Notes under the pieces: generated by a model
What the model saw: the letters and a program-made list of their open reading frames with translations, nothing else
What the model was told of the DNA's origin: nothing
The model's database searches: none
Shown here: one piece after another, positions 1-7,014 of the stretch
Layout of the letters: each line of letters starts with the position of its first letter
How positions within the stretch are numbered: the first letter of the stretch is position 1
Assembly (NCBI GenBank): GCA_030621075.1
Contig: JAUXII010000025.1
Coordinates: 1 to 7,924 of the forward strand
Reading direction: 5' to 3'
Source of the DNA: Lentimicrobiaceae bacterium
Lineage (GTDB): Bacteria; Bacteroidota; Bacteroidia; Bacteroidales; JAGONC01
DNA: 7,924 bases
Made by a program: the position numbers and the translations under genes

Positions 1-152
1 TACTGGATTTTAACAGAGTCAAGTTCAGGCATAGCGTTATACAATTCAGCAAAATCCAAATGACCAAATTTTTCTTCATTTTGGGCTGATAATGTACCTG
101 CCATCAAAAATAACACAACAGCAACAAATAATACTTTTCCAATTTTTTTCAT
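1..152 (-). CDS. OmpH/Skp family periplasmic chaperone, N-terminal part (cut by left edge)
   Basis: Reading leftward from an ATG at 152 gives 50 complete codons with no stop before the window ends, so only the N-terminus is present. It opens with a signal peptide: MKK, then a hydrophobic stretch, ending in a cleavage-like GTLSAQ around residues 18-23. The mature start is EEKFGHLDFAELYNAMPELD, the beta-strand and first helix typical of Bacteroidota OmpH proteins that follow bamA. By family knowledge these are Skp-like holdase chaperones that bind unfolded outer-membrane proteins in the periplasm and deliver them to BamA. The coiled-coil arms lie outside the window. It is the second of two tandem ompH paralogues, starting 101 bp after the stop of the first, and it has its own promoter-like motif. 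No Shine-Dalgarno sequence is visible before the ATG. The family call is firm; its length and integrity cannot be judged. Confidence 0.88.
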   Translation of the reverse strand, partial: MKKIGKVLFVAVVLFLMAGTLSAQNEEKFGHLDFAELYNAMPELDSVKIQ

Positions 153-193
153 AGTATGCTTTATAATATTAAATGGTTACAATAAAGGAGGGA

Positions 194-201
194 CAAATAT
201 A
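194..201 (-). promoter_or_regulatory. Bacteroidota-type promoter for the second ompH gene
   Basis: On the minus strand these bases read TATATTTG, an exact match to the Bacteroidota sigma-ABfr -7 consensus TAnnTTTG. A TTG (plus-strand CAA at 219-221) lies 17 bases upstream, within the usual spacing for the -33 element. The box ends 41 bases before the ATG at 152. This suggests that the edge-truncated ompH can be transcribed separately from the bamA-ompH pair. Confidence 0.5.
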
Positions 202-253
202 TAAATAAATGAGATGAACAATACGTATTTATAGCAATTGATAGAAAAAATTA

Positions 254-778
254 TTACCTTGTGTTATAACTATATCCTAATTTATCCAATACATCGTCAC
301 TTAAATCATATTTTGCATCTGAAAAAAGCATGGTCAGGCTTCCTGATTTATCAAAAATAACTGCAAAATTACGTTGCACAGCCATTTCTTCAATGGCATT
401 GTAAATCTTCTCCTGTATTGGTTTAACCAATTCCTGACGTTTTTTGAATAATTCCCCGTCCTGACCAAATTTCTGCCGTTGCAATTCTTTCACTGCCTTC
501 TCCTTTTTAATAATCTCATCTTCTTTTTTCTTCTTCATATCCTCTGGTAACAAGACGGCTTCAGCCTGGTATGCCTTGTAAAGCTGATCTATTTCCACAT
601 ATTTCTCTTCAATTTCGTGTTGCCATTGTTCGGCCAAGTCATCCAGTAAAACCTTGGCATCGTTATATTCAGGAATATTTTCCAGGATATAATCTGTATC
701 AACATAAGCAAATTTCTGAGCAGTGGCAAAAGCAAAAATGCTAAGGATCATGACTGCTATTAAAACTAATTTTTTCAT
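254..778 (-). CDS. OmpH/Skp family periplasmic chaperone
   Basis: This 174-residue protein has a signal peptide at about residues 1-20 (MKK, hydrophobic core, FATA before QKF). The mature start KFAYVDTDYILENIPEY is typical of the OmpH/Skp family in Bacteroidota. Residues 38 to about 130 are rich in K, E, Q and L with heptad-like spacing and should form the long helical coiled-coil arms. The C-terminal part (FAVIFDKSGSLTMLFSDAKYDLSDDVLDKLGY) returns to the small body domain. The length is normal for the family. Its expected role is holding unfolded outer-membrane proteins in the periplasm on their way to BamA, whose gene lies 115 bp upstream. The ATG at 778 is preceded by GGAGG with 4 bases between, one of only two clear Shine-Dalgarno sequences in the window. 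E. coli Skp is the nearest functional model; client specificity cannot be read from sequence. Confidence 0.93.
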   Translation of the reverse strand: MKKLVLIAVMILSIFAFATAQKFAYVDTDYILENIPEYNDAKVLLDDLAEQWQHEIEEKYVEIDQLYKAYQAEAVLLPEDMKKKKEDEIIKKEKAVKELQRQKFGQDGELFKKRQELVKPIQEKIYNAIEEMAVQRNFAVIFDKSGSLTMLFSDAKYDLSDDVLDKLGYSYNTR

Positions 779-782
779 ATGA

Positions 783-787
783 CCTCC
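783..787 (-). promoter_or_regulatory. Strong Shine-Dalgarno sequence of first ompH gene
   Basis: The minus strand reads TTTGGAGGTCATATG, giving GGAGG four bases before the ATG at 778. It supports that start codon. Most other genes in this window have A/T-rich leaders with no such motif. Confidence 0.65.
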
Positions 788-847
788 AAATAATATTTTA
801 AATAAATTTTGATATTATTAGTAATTATGCGAATAATTCATCCTAAA

Positions 848-881
848 CAAAAATAATATATATATAATAAAAGGATTCAAA
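848..881 (-). promoter_or_regulatory. Bacteroidota-type promoter for first ompH gene
   Basis: Plus-strand 848-855 reads TATTTTTG on the minus strand, an exact match to TAnnTTTG. A TTTG (plus CAAA at 878-881) lies 22 bases upstream, so both elements of the Bacteroidota vegetative promoter are present with acceptable spacing. The -7 box is 69 bases from the ATG at 778. It sits in the 115-bp gap after bamA and would allow chaperone expression independent of bamA. AT-rich sequence makes chance matches possible. Confidence 0.45.
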
Positions 882-893
882 AACTATACCAAA

Positions 894-3524
894 CTAATCG
901 ATTGATGAATTGATGGAAAAGTGGAACTGACCACCATTGGCATTGGGCAGACCAGGAACCGGATCGATGCCATACCCCCAGTCAAGACCAAGTAACCCGA
1001 ACATCGGGAGGAAGACCCGGATGCCAATGCCGGTAGCTCTATACAGAGAAAACGGGTTAAACGAGTCAAAATCCGACCATGAATTACCCGTTTCAAGAAA
1101 CGCTAAGGCATAGATGGTTGCACTGGGGTTCAATGAAACAGGATACCTTAGCTCAAGTGTATTCCTGCTATATATTGTTGCTCCCTGGTTATGGTCCTTG
1201 TAATATTGTGGCGTTAATGATTCGTTAGCGTAACCTCTAAAACCAATGATCTCTCTTCCATCCATATTGTTGTAACCCGACAGCCCGTCACCACCCAGGT
1301 AATATCTTTCAAAAGGTGTAACTCCAATTGTCTTATTATACGCTCCAAGGAACCCATACCTGAATTTGAGTGCAACTACCAGATTACCAACTATTTTTTT
1401 ATACAGATAAGCCTTGAAGTACCATTTATGATATTCAACCCATTTGTACTTCTCAGTATCAGATAACAGTTCATAATTTGTATTATCAAACCAGGAATAC
1501 GGAGGTGTTAACTCCATGGTGAGGGATATTTCTGAACCTGAACGAGGAAAGATGGGCGCATCGATGGAATTTCTGGCAAGTGTTACTATATATGCAAAAT
1601 TATTATAATTGCCTGTACCTGTTCCGAATGAAAAGACACTCGTATAATTTTTAAGCTTATACCATTGGAGGCTTACGCTTTGGACGAGAGTAAAAAAATC
1701 ATCCGGCCATGTCAGCCTTTTCCCCAATGAGAACACCAACCCATCCAATAGAAATGACTGGCGTCCAATATCATCCTTTGGTAATCCATTTGAGTACAAT
1801 GAATGGAAATACGAAACTGTAAAAGAGTTTGGTTTTTTGCCACCCAGCCAGGGCTCAGTAAAAGACATATTGTAACTTATATACCCTTTACCATATGATT
1901 GTAATCTAAACGACAATTTCTGTCCATCGCCAGAAGGGACAGGGCGCCAGGCATGCTTTTTGAAAACATCATTAATAGAAAAATTATTAAATGAAACTCC
2001 TACTGTTCCAATAACCTTTCCATAACCCCATCCTCCTGATAACTCCACCTGATCAGCGGATGTTTCTTCCACCTCATACTCAATGTCAACTGTACCATCT
2101 GCCGGATTAGGCATTGGGACAGGATTGATGGTTTCGGGGTTAAAATATCGTAATTGAGCCAGTTCACGTGTTGTACGGATAATATCAGACCTGTTAAATA
2201 ATTGACCTGGCTTGGTACGTAATTCTCTAATAATCACATGATCGTTGGTCCTGGTATTTCCTTTAACGGAAACCTTGCTAACGGTAGCCTGCTTGCCCTC
2301 ATAAATACGCATTTCAATGTCAATCGAATCATTTTCAACTAACACCTCCACCGGATCAATCTGGAAAAAAAGATATCCATCGTCCAGGTATAATGAACTA
2401 ACATCCAGTTCATTGGGATTAAAAGACAAGTTCGTATTTAAGACATCCAAATTGTACACATCTCCTTTTTCAATCTTTAAAATTGAATTAAGTTGTCGGG
2501 CTGTATACTTCGTATTTCCTATCCAGGTAATATGCCGAAAATAATATTTACTGCCTTCATCGATATATACATCAACTGAAATCGTATTATCAGGGTTTTT
2601 ATAAACCGAGTCTTTAATGACCACAGCATCTCTAAATCCCAGCTGATTATATTTCTTGATAAGATTAAGTTTATCCTCTTTAAAGTCCTCTTCAATATAT
2701 TTTGACGATTTGAAGATCCTGAGTTTCATGTTATCGGAAAAATATTGTCCGGTATTATTCACTACATCGATCATATCAAGCCCCATTGATGCTTCGAGGG
2801 TGGAGATGAGTAGCGTATCAGTATAATCCATGGGTTGAACAACACTTTTCTCTTTGGTTGATTTAAATGTTCTTTCAACCTGAGCCTCAGTCAGGTTATC
2901 AATCCCAAATATATTAATTTGATATATTTTTACTTTATCCTTTTTTTCAATCTGAATATCAAGGATTACATGATTTGCCTTTGAGGTGTCAAGAGTTTGG
3001 ATAATATTAACTTCTGTATCCAGAAATCCTTTATCTGTATAATACTTTTTAATAAAATTGGTGGATCGGATAATCAAATTTTCTGTTACTACGTCACCTG
3101 AGACCAGTTTAATATCGTCACGAATATTATCAGCATCGGATTTGTTTATCCCTGAAAATGAAAATTTTGAGAGGCGGGCTCGCTCTTTCAGATTGATATC
3201 CAGAAAAATATAATCGTCCTGGATTTTTGTTGCCGTAATTCGTATATTTTCAAATAGGCCCTGATCCCATAGTTTATGAATGGCATCAGATATATTATCA
3301 CCCGGTACCATGATCTCTCCTCCAACATACAATCCTGATAACATAATTAACACATTATTATCAAGGTATTGAACTCCTGAAATGGTTATACCCCCGATTT
3401 CATATTCCCTGGGTTTTGAATAATCTACCTCAGAAAGATCGTCTCCAAGAGAAACCTGGCCTTGGACAGTAGCAACAGTAGCTACTACCAAAAAAACCCA
3501 TATGATAAAATATTTTATTTCCAT
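894..3524 (-). CDS. bamA: BamA, outer membrane protein assembly factor
   Basis: This 876-residue protein is the Omp85-family core of the BAM complex, which folds beta-barrel proteins into the outer membrane. A signal peptide covers about residues 1-22 (hydrophobic IIWVFLVVATVATV, then QGQ). Five POTRA domains follow at about 42-113, 115-194, 197-325, 327-409 and 412-486. The third is enlarged, as I know it from Bacteroidota BamA, and contains RIFKSSKYIEEDFKEDK and KYNQLGFRDA. The fifth has the typical VSVKGNTRTNDHVIIREL and GQLFNRSDI. The barrel runs from about 492 to the end. The loop-6 signature is GFRGY (761-765), equivalent to VRGF. Near the C-terminus GLLGLDWGYGID is typical, but the chain ends in FHFSINSSID rather than on an aromatic residue. 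The gene starts 10 bp after the uppS stop, so the two are probably co-transcribed. No Shine-Dalgarno sequence precedes the ATG. Confidence 0.97.
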   Translation of the reverse strand: MEIKYFIIWVFLVVATVATVQGQVSLGDDLSEVDYSKPREYEIGGITISGVQYLDNNVLIMLSGLYVGGEIMVPGDNISDAIHKLWDQGLFENIRITATKIQDDYIFLDINLKERARLSKFSFSGINKSDADNIRDDIKLVSGDVVTENLIIRSTNFIKKYYTDKGFLDTEVNIIQTLDTSKANHVILDIQIEKKDKVKIYQINIFGIDNLTEAQVERTFKSTKEKSVVQPMDYTDTLLISTLEASMGLDMIDVVNNTGQYFSDNMKLRIFKSSKYIEEDFKEDKLNLIKKYNQLGFRDAVVIKDSVYKNPDNTISVDVYIDEGSKYYFRHITWIGNTKYTARQLNSILKIEKGDVYNLDVLNTNLSFNPNELDVSSLYLDDGYLFFQIDPVEVLVENDSIDIEMRIYEGKQATVSKVSVKGNTRTNDHVIIRELRTKPGQLFNRSDIIRTTRELAQLRYFNPETINPVPMPNPADGTVDIEYEVEETSADQVELSGGWGYGKVIGTVGVSFNNFSINDVFKKHAWRPVPSGDGQKLSFRLQSYGKGYISYNMSFTEPWLGGKKPNSFTVSYFHSLYSNGLPKDDIGRQSFLLDGLVFSLGKRLTWPDDFFTLVQSVSLQWYKLKNYTSVFSFGTGTGNYNNFAYIVTLARNSIDAPIFPRSGSEISLTMELTPPYSWFDNTNYELLSDTEKYKWVEYHKWYFKAYLYKKIVGNLVVALKFRYGFLGAYNKTIGVTPFERYYLGGDGLSGYNNMDGREIIGFRGYANESLTPQYYKDHNQGATIYSRNTLELRYPVSLNPSATIYALAFLETGNSWSDFDSFNPFSLYRATGIGIRVFLPMFGLLGLDWGYGIDPVPGLPNANGGQFHFSINSSID

Positions 3525-3534
3525 TACATTTTAT

Positions 3535-4275
3535 TTACACACCCTTATCATGAGTCATGCCATACCTTCTTTCTCTGCTTTGATAATTTATAATAGCTTC
3601 ATACAGGTCTTCTTTCCTAAAATCGGGCCATAACCCGGATGTAAAATATAATTCAGTATAAGCGATTTGCCATAATAAAAAATTACTGATCCTGGATTCG
3701 CCACCGGTACGTATAAGTAGGTCCGGATCAGGGAAAGAGGCTGTTGTAAGGTGTGCAGAAAAAATCTCTTTATTGATTTCAGCAACAGCCAATTTATTAT
3801 TTTTCACTTTTTCTGCAATTGATTTCACAGCCTGAACTATTTCCCATTGTGCGCTGTAACTCAGTGCCAAAATAAGCGTCATTCGAGTATTCTGAGCTGT
3901 TTTATTAATAGCTGTCATCAATTCATTATAACCAGTTCTGCCAAGGCTATGAAGATCGCCAATCGCCTGCAGGCGAATATTTTTCTTTTGTAACGTTTTC
4001 GTTTCTAAACGAATAGACTTCACGAGTAACTTCATTAATGCATTTACTTCAATCCGTGGGCGGTTCCAATTCTCAGTAGAAAAGGCATACATAGTTAAAT
4101 ATTTCACTCCAAGTTCAGCTGCCGCTTCCATTGTTTCACGCACAGCTTGTACACCGCTTTCATGGCCAAATATCCGTGGTTTCCCCCTCAATTTAGCCCA
4201 CCTACCATTACCATCCATTATAATTGCAATATGAGCCGGTAAAGTTTCCCTATTTATTTTTTCTTTACTACTCAT
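3535..4275 (-). CDS. uppS: Undecaprenyl diphosphate synthase (cis-prenyltransferase)
   Basis: UppS condenses isopentenyl diphosphate with farnesyl diphosphate to make the C55 lipid carrier used for peptidoglycan and surface glycan synthesis. Numbered from the ATG at 4275, the 246-residue protein is of normal family length. It shows all conserved blocks: HIAIIMDGNGRWA (residues 15-27, with D21 the magnesium-binding catalytic aspartate), FGHESGV, LTMYAFSTENWNRP, and the C-terminal DPDLLIRTGGESRISNFLLWQ followed by AYTELYF and WPDF. The frame stays open upstream through GTG (4281) and TTG (4284), but the ATG is preferred because it is the strongest start codon and lies close to the conserved block. 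The gene lies 30 bp after the DUF6089 gene and 10 bp before bamA, both on the same strand, so it is probably in the same transcript. It acts in the cytosol at the membrane face. Confidence 0.96.
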   Translation of the reverse strand: MSSKEKINRETLPAHIAIIMDGNGRWAKLRGKPRIFGHESGVQAVRETMEAAAELGVKYLTMYAFSTENWNRPRIEVNALMKLLVKSIRLETKTLQKKNIRLQAIGDLHSLGRTGYNELMTAINKTAQNTRMTLILALSYSAQWEIVQAVKSIAEKVKNNKLAVAEINKEIFSAHLTTASFPDPDLLIRTGGESRISNFLLWQIAYTELYFTSGLWPDFRKEDLYEAIINYQSRERRYGMTHDKGV

Positions 4276-4305
4276 CTTCACCAATACCAGTTAGGTTGTT
4301 TTCGT

Positions 4306-5142
4306 CTAATCAATTGCGTTGTAATAACGTGGTTTAAAATCCTGATCTCTGCACTTTTTCTGATCATAAAAACTAATTTTATAAGTAACGATTACACCAA
4401 CAAAAGCATACCAGTCATTACTTTGTGAATCACCACGTTGAACATATGTTTCAACATCTTCTCTTTCAGGAAATGAAACCCTACCTGTTGGATCGGCATA
4501 ATAATTTTGTGTGGTATTATCTCCTTCAAAAAAATAGGTTGTACTTACATCATCCAAATAATCAGTTATTGTTTTTCTCATGCCCCATTCCAGAGACAAT
4601 CCTAATTTATCATTCATGCTATACTTAAAGCCGACACCGAAAGGCAAAGCGGCTGAAAACATACCATAAGGAGTTCTTTCACTAATTTCCGGTTTATTTT
4701 GCCCTTCAGTCCCGATATTCCTCAACACAGTGCCATCTTCAGCCTTGGGGTTAAAATAAAATCCTGAAATTCCACTGAATATATATGTTGAATAATAATT
4801 TCTTTTACTTCCGATAAAATAATCCAAAAAATTAAATTCAATTAATAAAGACCCATCAATAATAGTTGATTTAAAATAAAGGCCTCTTTCTGTAATAAAC
4901 TGTGCTTTTGAATCATCGCCAATAAGAGTACCATAATATCCACCAGCCCTAATAGCAATTCTGGTTGTAAAATTATGCCGGTAAACAACACCAAAAGAGG
5001 GCCTCGTCATTAACAATGGTTTATTGGGATTAAGGTCGCCGGCATAATAAGACCCCCCAAGCCAAACCCCTATCTCACCGCGCTGGGCAAATGAAAGTGT
5101 TGTTGAAAGAATAATGATCTGTATAATGAAAAACTTTTTCAT
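4306..5142 (-). CDS. DUF6089 family outer-membrane beta-barrel protein
   Basis: This 278-residue protein has a signal peptide at about residues 1-19 (MKK, hydrophobic FFIIQIIILSTTLSFA, then QRG). The mature start GEIGVWLGGSYYAGDLNPN, followed by SFGVVYRHNFTTRIAIRAG, is the hallmark of the Bacteroidota DUF6089 family, often annotated only as a porin-family or outer-membrane protein. The rest alternates short amphipathic strands with turns (GSLLIEFNFLDYF, YSTYIFSGISGFYFNP, LPFGVGFKYSMNDKLGLSLEWGMRKTITDYLDD), as in a small beta-barrel of 8-12 strands. The last strand is YAFVGVIVTYKISF, followed by a short polar tail with one cysteine. Its biochemical function is unknown to me. Its place just before uppS and bamA suggests an envelope role, which is inference only. 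A promoter-like box 17 bases before the ATG may drive it along with uppS and bamA. Confidence 0.85.
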   Translation of the reverse strand: MKKFFIIQIIILSTTLSFAQRGEIGVWLGGSYYAGDLNPNKPLLMTRPSFGVVYRHNFTTRIAIRAGGYYGTLIGDDSKAQFITERGLYFKSTIIDGSLLIEFNFLDYFIGSKRNYYSTYIFSGISGFYFNPKAEDGTVLRNIGTEGQNKPEISERTPYGMFSAALPFGVGFKYSMNDKLGLSLEWGMRKTITDYLDDVSTTYFFEGDNTTQNYYADPTGRVSFPEREDVETYVQRGDSQSNDWYAFVGVIVTYKISFYDQKKCRDQDFKPRYYNAID

Positions 5143-5159
5143 TAATAATTATTAGCGGG

Positions 5160-5167
5160 CAAAAGTA
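5160..5167 (-). promoter_or_regulatory. -7 promoter box before the DUF6089-uppS-bamA genes
   Basis: The minus strand reads TTGATACTTTTGC, containing TACTTTTG, an exact TAnnTTTG match. No TTG sits at normal -33 spacing; the nearest is 32 bases upstream and A-rich tracts lie between. The box ends 17 bases before the ATG at 5142, so the 5' leader would be only about 10 bases. This would be an internal promoter letting the envelope genes be expressed without nadK. Confidence 0.45.
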
Positions 5168-5212
5168 TCAATTTTTTTAAGCTTTTTTAAATGAATTGGC
5201 AATAAATCATGC

Positions 5213-6091
5213 TTAGTTACGAATATCTCTTCCCCAATTAAGTTTTTCCCTAATTGTTTTATAAAAATTTTCTGACTCCAATCGTATCATATTGATGCAG
5301 AAATTTTCTTTTAGGATTTTTAGTTCGATCGATGAATCGATCAGTTCAAAGCGTGAATCAAGGCTTACAAATATTTTTTTTTCTCTTCCCTCAACTTTAA
5401 TCCTGATAACACATTTGTCTGGTATAACGATAGGTCGCACGGTTAAATTGTGTGTTGCAATAGGGGTAATCGTAAAATTCTTAGAACCGGGCACAACAAT
5501 AGGCCCGCCACAACTTAATGAGTAAGCCGTAGAGCCGGTAGGAGTAGCAATTATCAAGCCATCGGCCCAATATGAATTCAGAAATAAATCATCTACAAAA
5601 ACCCTGATAGTAAGCATCGAATGAGGGTTTTTCTTATACACACTCAATTCGTTTAAAGCATAATTCATCTCCCCAAAAATCCCTATTTCCGTTTCCAGGC
5701 GGATCAGGCTCCGCTGCTCAATCTTAAACCGGTTACTTATTAAAGCATCAATAGCAGCAACACCATCATCTTTAGAGACACTTGAAAGGAACCCCATGCG
5801 CCCCATATTAACACCAAGCACCGGTATTCCGGAATCTTGAACAAGCGAAATGGTATCAAGTAATGTACCATCCCCTCCTACTGAGATCAGGAATTGAATA
5901 TTATCGACAATATCCTGGTGATCATGAAACAAATTAACTTGTTTCTCAAAATGGAGATGTTTTTGAATAAGTTTATAATAGGACTCATACACCATGAGCT
6001 CAACGTTTGATCTTTTAACCTGATCAATCATTTGCTGCAAGTATCTCCTTTGATCTATTGAAAAAGTTTTTCCAAATAATCCGATTTTCAT
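5213..6091 (-). CDS. nadK: NAD kinase
   Basis: NadK phosphorylates NAD to NADP in the cytosol. The 292-residue protein shows the whole family signature. FLISVGGDGTLLD contains GGDGT at residues 72-76, with D74 the expected catalytic base. GIPVLGVNMGRMGFLS follows at about 88-103. NELS (147-150) supplies the conserved Asn-Glu pair, and WADGLIIATPTGSTAYSLS runs from 175 with DG at 177-178. CGGP then leads into the C-terminal beta-sandwich (THNLTVRPIVIPD, 213-225). Its length matches bacterial NadK. The gene follows the CBS gene with a 76-bp gap that contains a clear -7 promoter box, and precedes the DUF6089 gene by 70 bp. There is no Shine-Dalgarno sequence; the ATG at 6091 is the natural start because the Rossmann-like MKIGLFGK begins immediately. 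Nothing about it is unusual. Confidence 0.97.
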   Translation of the reverse strand: MKIGLFGKTFSIDQRRYLQQMIDQVKRSNVELMVYESYYKLIQKHLHFEKQVNLFHDHQDIVDNIQFLISVGGDGTLLDTISLVQDSGIPVLGVNMGRMGFLSSVSKDDGVAAIDALISNRFKIEQRSLIRLETEIGIFGEMNYALNELSVYKKNPHSMLTIRVFVDDLFLNSYWADGLIIATPTGSTAYSLSCGGPIVVPGSKNFTITPIATHNLTVRPIVIPDKCVIRIKVEGREKKIFVSLDSRFELIDSSIELKILKENFCINMIRLESENFYKTIREKLNWGRDIRN

Positions 6092-6119
6092 TTGGATCAG
6101 AATTTATATTAATAAAAAA

Positions 6120-6127
6120 CAAAGATA
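6120..6127 (-). promoter_or_regulatory. -7 promoter box of nadK
   Basis: On the minus strand these bases read TATCTTTG, an exact match to TAnnTTTG and the form most often seen in Bacteroidota promoters. It ends 28 bases before the nadK ATG, giving a short leader of about 20 bases. No good -33 TTG is found at 17-23 bases upstream, so the call rests on the -7 box and its position. Confidence 0.5.
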
Positions 6128-6167
6128 TAAAAAGTTAGACGGTTAACACGCTCTCTGTCAATGGAGG

Positions 6168-6830
6168 TTACACATCAAGATATCTAAGCAAAGAATCATA
6201 ACGATCCTGAAGGTCATCAAACAAATCCTCTTCCGAAAAAGTAGCTTTTACAACATAATTGTACCGGTTGAAGGTTTGAAGAACAGGGGTGATATCTCTT
6301 TTATTAATTTTCAGGGTTACTTCCATTTTTGTTGAGTCAACATGAGGGGTTAAATACAAACTGAGGATTTTGGCATCATTCGACTCAACAATCTGCGCAA
6401 TTTGTGTAAGGATATAATCATTAACATTAATTTCAAGAATGATAATACCTCCCGGATTAAAGATAGCAGTAAGTTTTGAGAATTTATAAACCAATTGATC
6501 CAATGTTATCACCCCGACATAGTGGTTTTTATCATCAACTACAGGGAGCAGCGTTAATTTCATGGAACCAAACAGTTTGATTACATCATAAACATGTTGA
6601 AATTGGTTAACAGCAGCACGACCAAAAACTGACGACAGGCTCCCAACGGACTTATCCGGGTCAGATAGGTTATAAATCTCCGTTTCAGAAATTAATCCTA
6701 ACAATGTTCTATCATCTACTACTGGTAAATGAGATACTTTGTATTCATCCATCCAAAGCAAAGCTGTTGTCCCGGAATCAGTAATCTTGAGAGGGTGAAA
6801 AGTTTCGTTAATCAGTTCTTTTGCAATCAT
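6168..6830 (-). CDS. Two-CBS-domain protein with C-terminal ACT-like domain
   Basis: This is a 220-residue soluble protein with no signal peptide. Two CBS motifs are visible: residues about 1-55 (VSHLPVVDDRTLLGLISETEI) and about 66-120 (MKLTLLPVVDDKNHYVGVITLDQL). Together they should form a Bateman module, which in known families binds adenine nucleotides such as AMP, ATP or NAD. Residues 126-200 (GGIIILEINVNDYILTQIAQIVESND, then KMEVTLKINKRDITPVLQTFNRYNYVVKATF) have the beta-alpha-beta-beta-alpha-beta pattern of an ACT-like regulatory domain. The C-terminal tail is acidic and helical. No catalytic or transporter domain is attached, so it is probably a stand-alone ligand sensor with unknown partners. 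It is next to nadK, which fits a link to nucleotide or NAD status, but this is inference. It is transcribed divergently from pdxJ. The ATG at 6830 has at best a weak AGGT upstream. Confidence 0.9.
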   Translation of the reverse strand: MIAKELINETFHPLKITDSGTTALLWMDEYKVSHLPVVDDRTLLGLISETEIYNLSDPDKSVGSLSSVFGRAAVNQFQHVYDVIKLFGSMKLTLLPVVDDKNHYVGVITLDQLVYKFSKLTAIFNPGGIIILEINVNDYILTQIAQIVESNDAKILSLYLTPHVDSTKMEVTLKINKRDITPVLQTFNRYNYVVKATFSEEDLFDDLQDRYDSLLRYLDV

Positions 6831-6881
6831 CGAAGCAACCTAATAATTAATAAAAACCAATAATAGTCATATCAATGAATG

Positions 6882-6889
6882 CAAAGATG
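6882..6889 (-). promoter_or_regulatory. Possible -7 promoter box for the CBS gene
   Basis: The minus strand reads CATCTTTG, one mismatch from TAnnTTTG, and lies 51 bases before the ATG at 6830. It is in the 184-bp divergent gap shared with pdxJ. No -33 TTG is at the usual distance. It is the best candidate for the start of the seven-gene minus-strand block, but weak. Confidence 0.28.
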
Positions 6890-6966
6890 CAAATTTTTTT
6901 AATGCTTGATAAAATTATTATTGGGAAGGGAATAAGGCCCTTACTAATTTTTTCATGGGGTTTGTT

Positions 6967-6974
6967 TATATTTG
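6967..6974 (+). promoter_or_regulatory. -7 promoter box of pdxJ
   Basis: TATATTTG followed by C is an exact TAnnTTTG match, 40 bases before the pdxJ ATG. The region 17-23 bases upstream is A/T-rich with no TTG, so the -33 element is poor. The position and orientation fit a pdxJ promoter, with a leader of about 30-35 bases. Confidence 0.5.
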
Positions 6975-7005
6975 CATAAGAAACGTTATGTCGGTTTAAA
7001 TTTAT

Positions 7006-7011
7006 GGAGGG
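7006..7011 (+). promoter_or_regulatory. Shine-Dalgarno sequence of pdxJ
   Basis: GGAGGG ends three bases before the ATG at 7015 and supports that start. An ATG at 7004 overlaps the motif but opens only four codons before TGA, so it is not a rival start for pdxJ. Confidence 0.6.
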
Positions 7012-7014
7012 TTT

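Noticed and set aside
884..1096. Open frame on the minus strand overlapping the 3' end of bamA.
   Set aside because: It lies in another frame of a clear bamA gene, shows no family features, and is a shadow of the real coding frame. The same holds for the frames at 2317-2544, 3588-3785, 4425-4628, 5292-5525, 7090-7371 and 7173-7454.
4276..4284. Upstream TTG or GTG start for uppS adding three residues (MVK).
   Set aside because: The ATG at 4275 is a stronger start codon and still leaves 14 residues before the conserved HIAIIMDGNGRWA block; no ribosome-binding site favours the longer form.
6926..6942. Small hairpin AAGGG/CCCTT in the divergent gap, followed by a T-rich run, as a possible terminator or attenuator.
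   Set aside because: The stem is only five pairs with a seven-base loop, and it lies upstream of the likely pdxJ -7 box, so it would not be in the pdxJ transcript.
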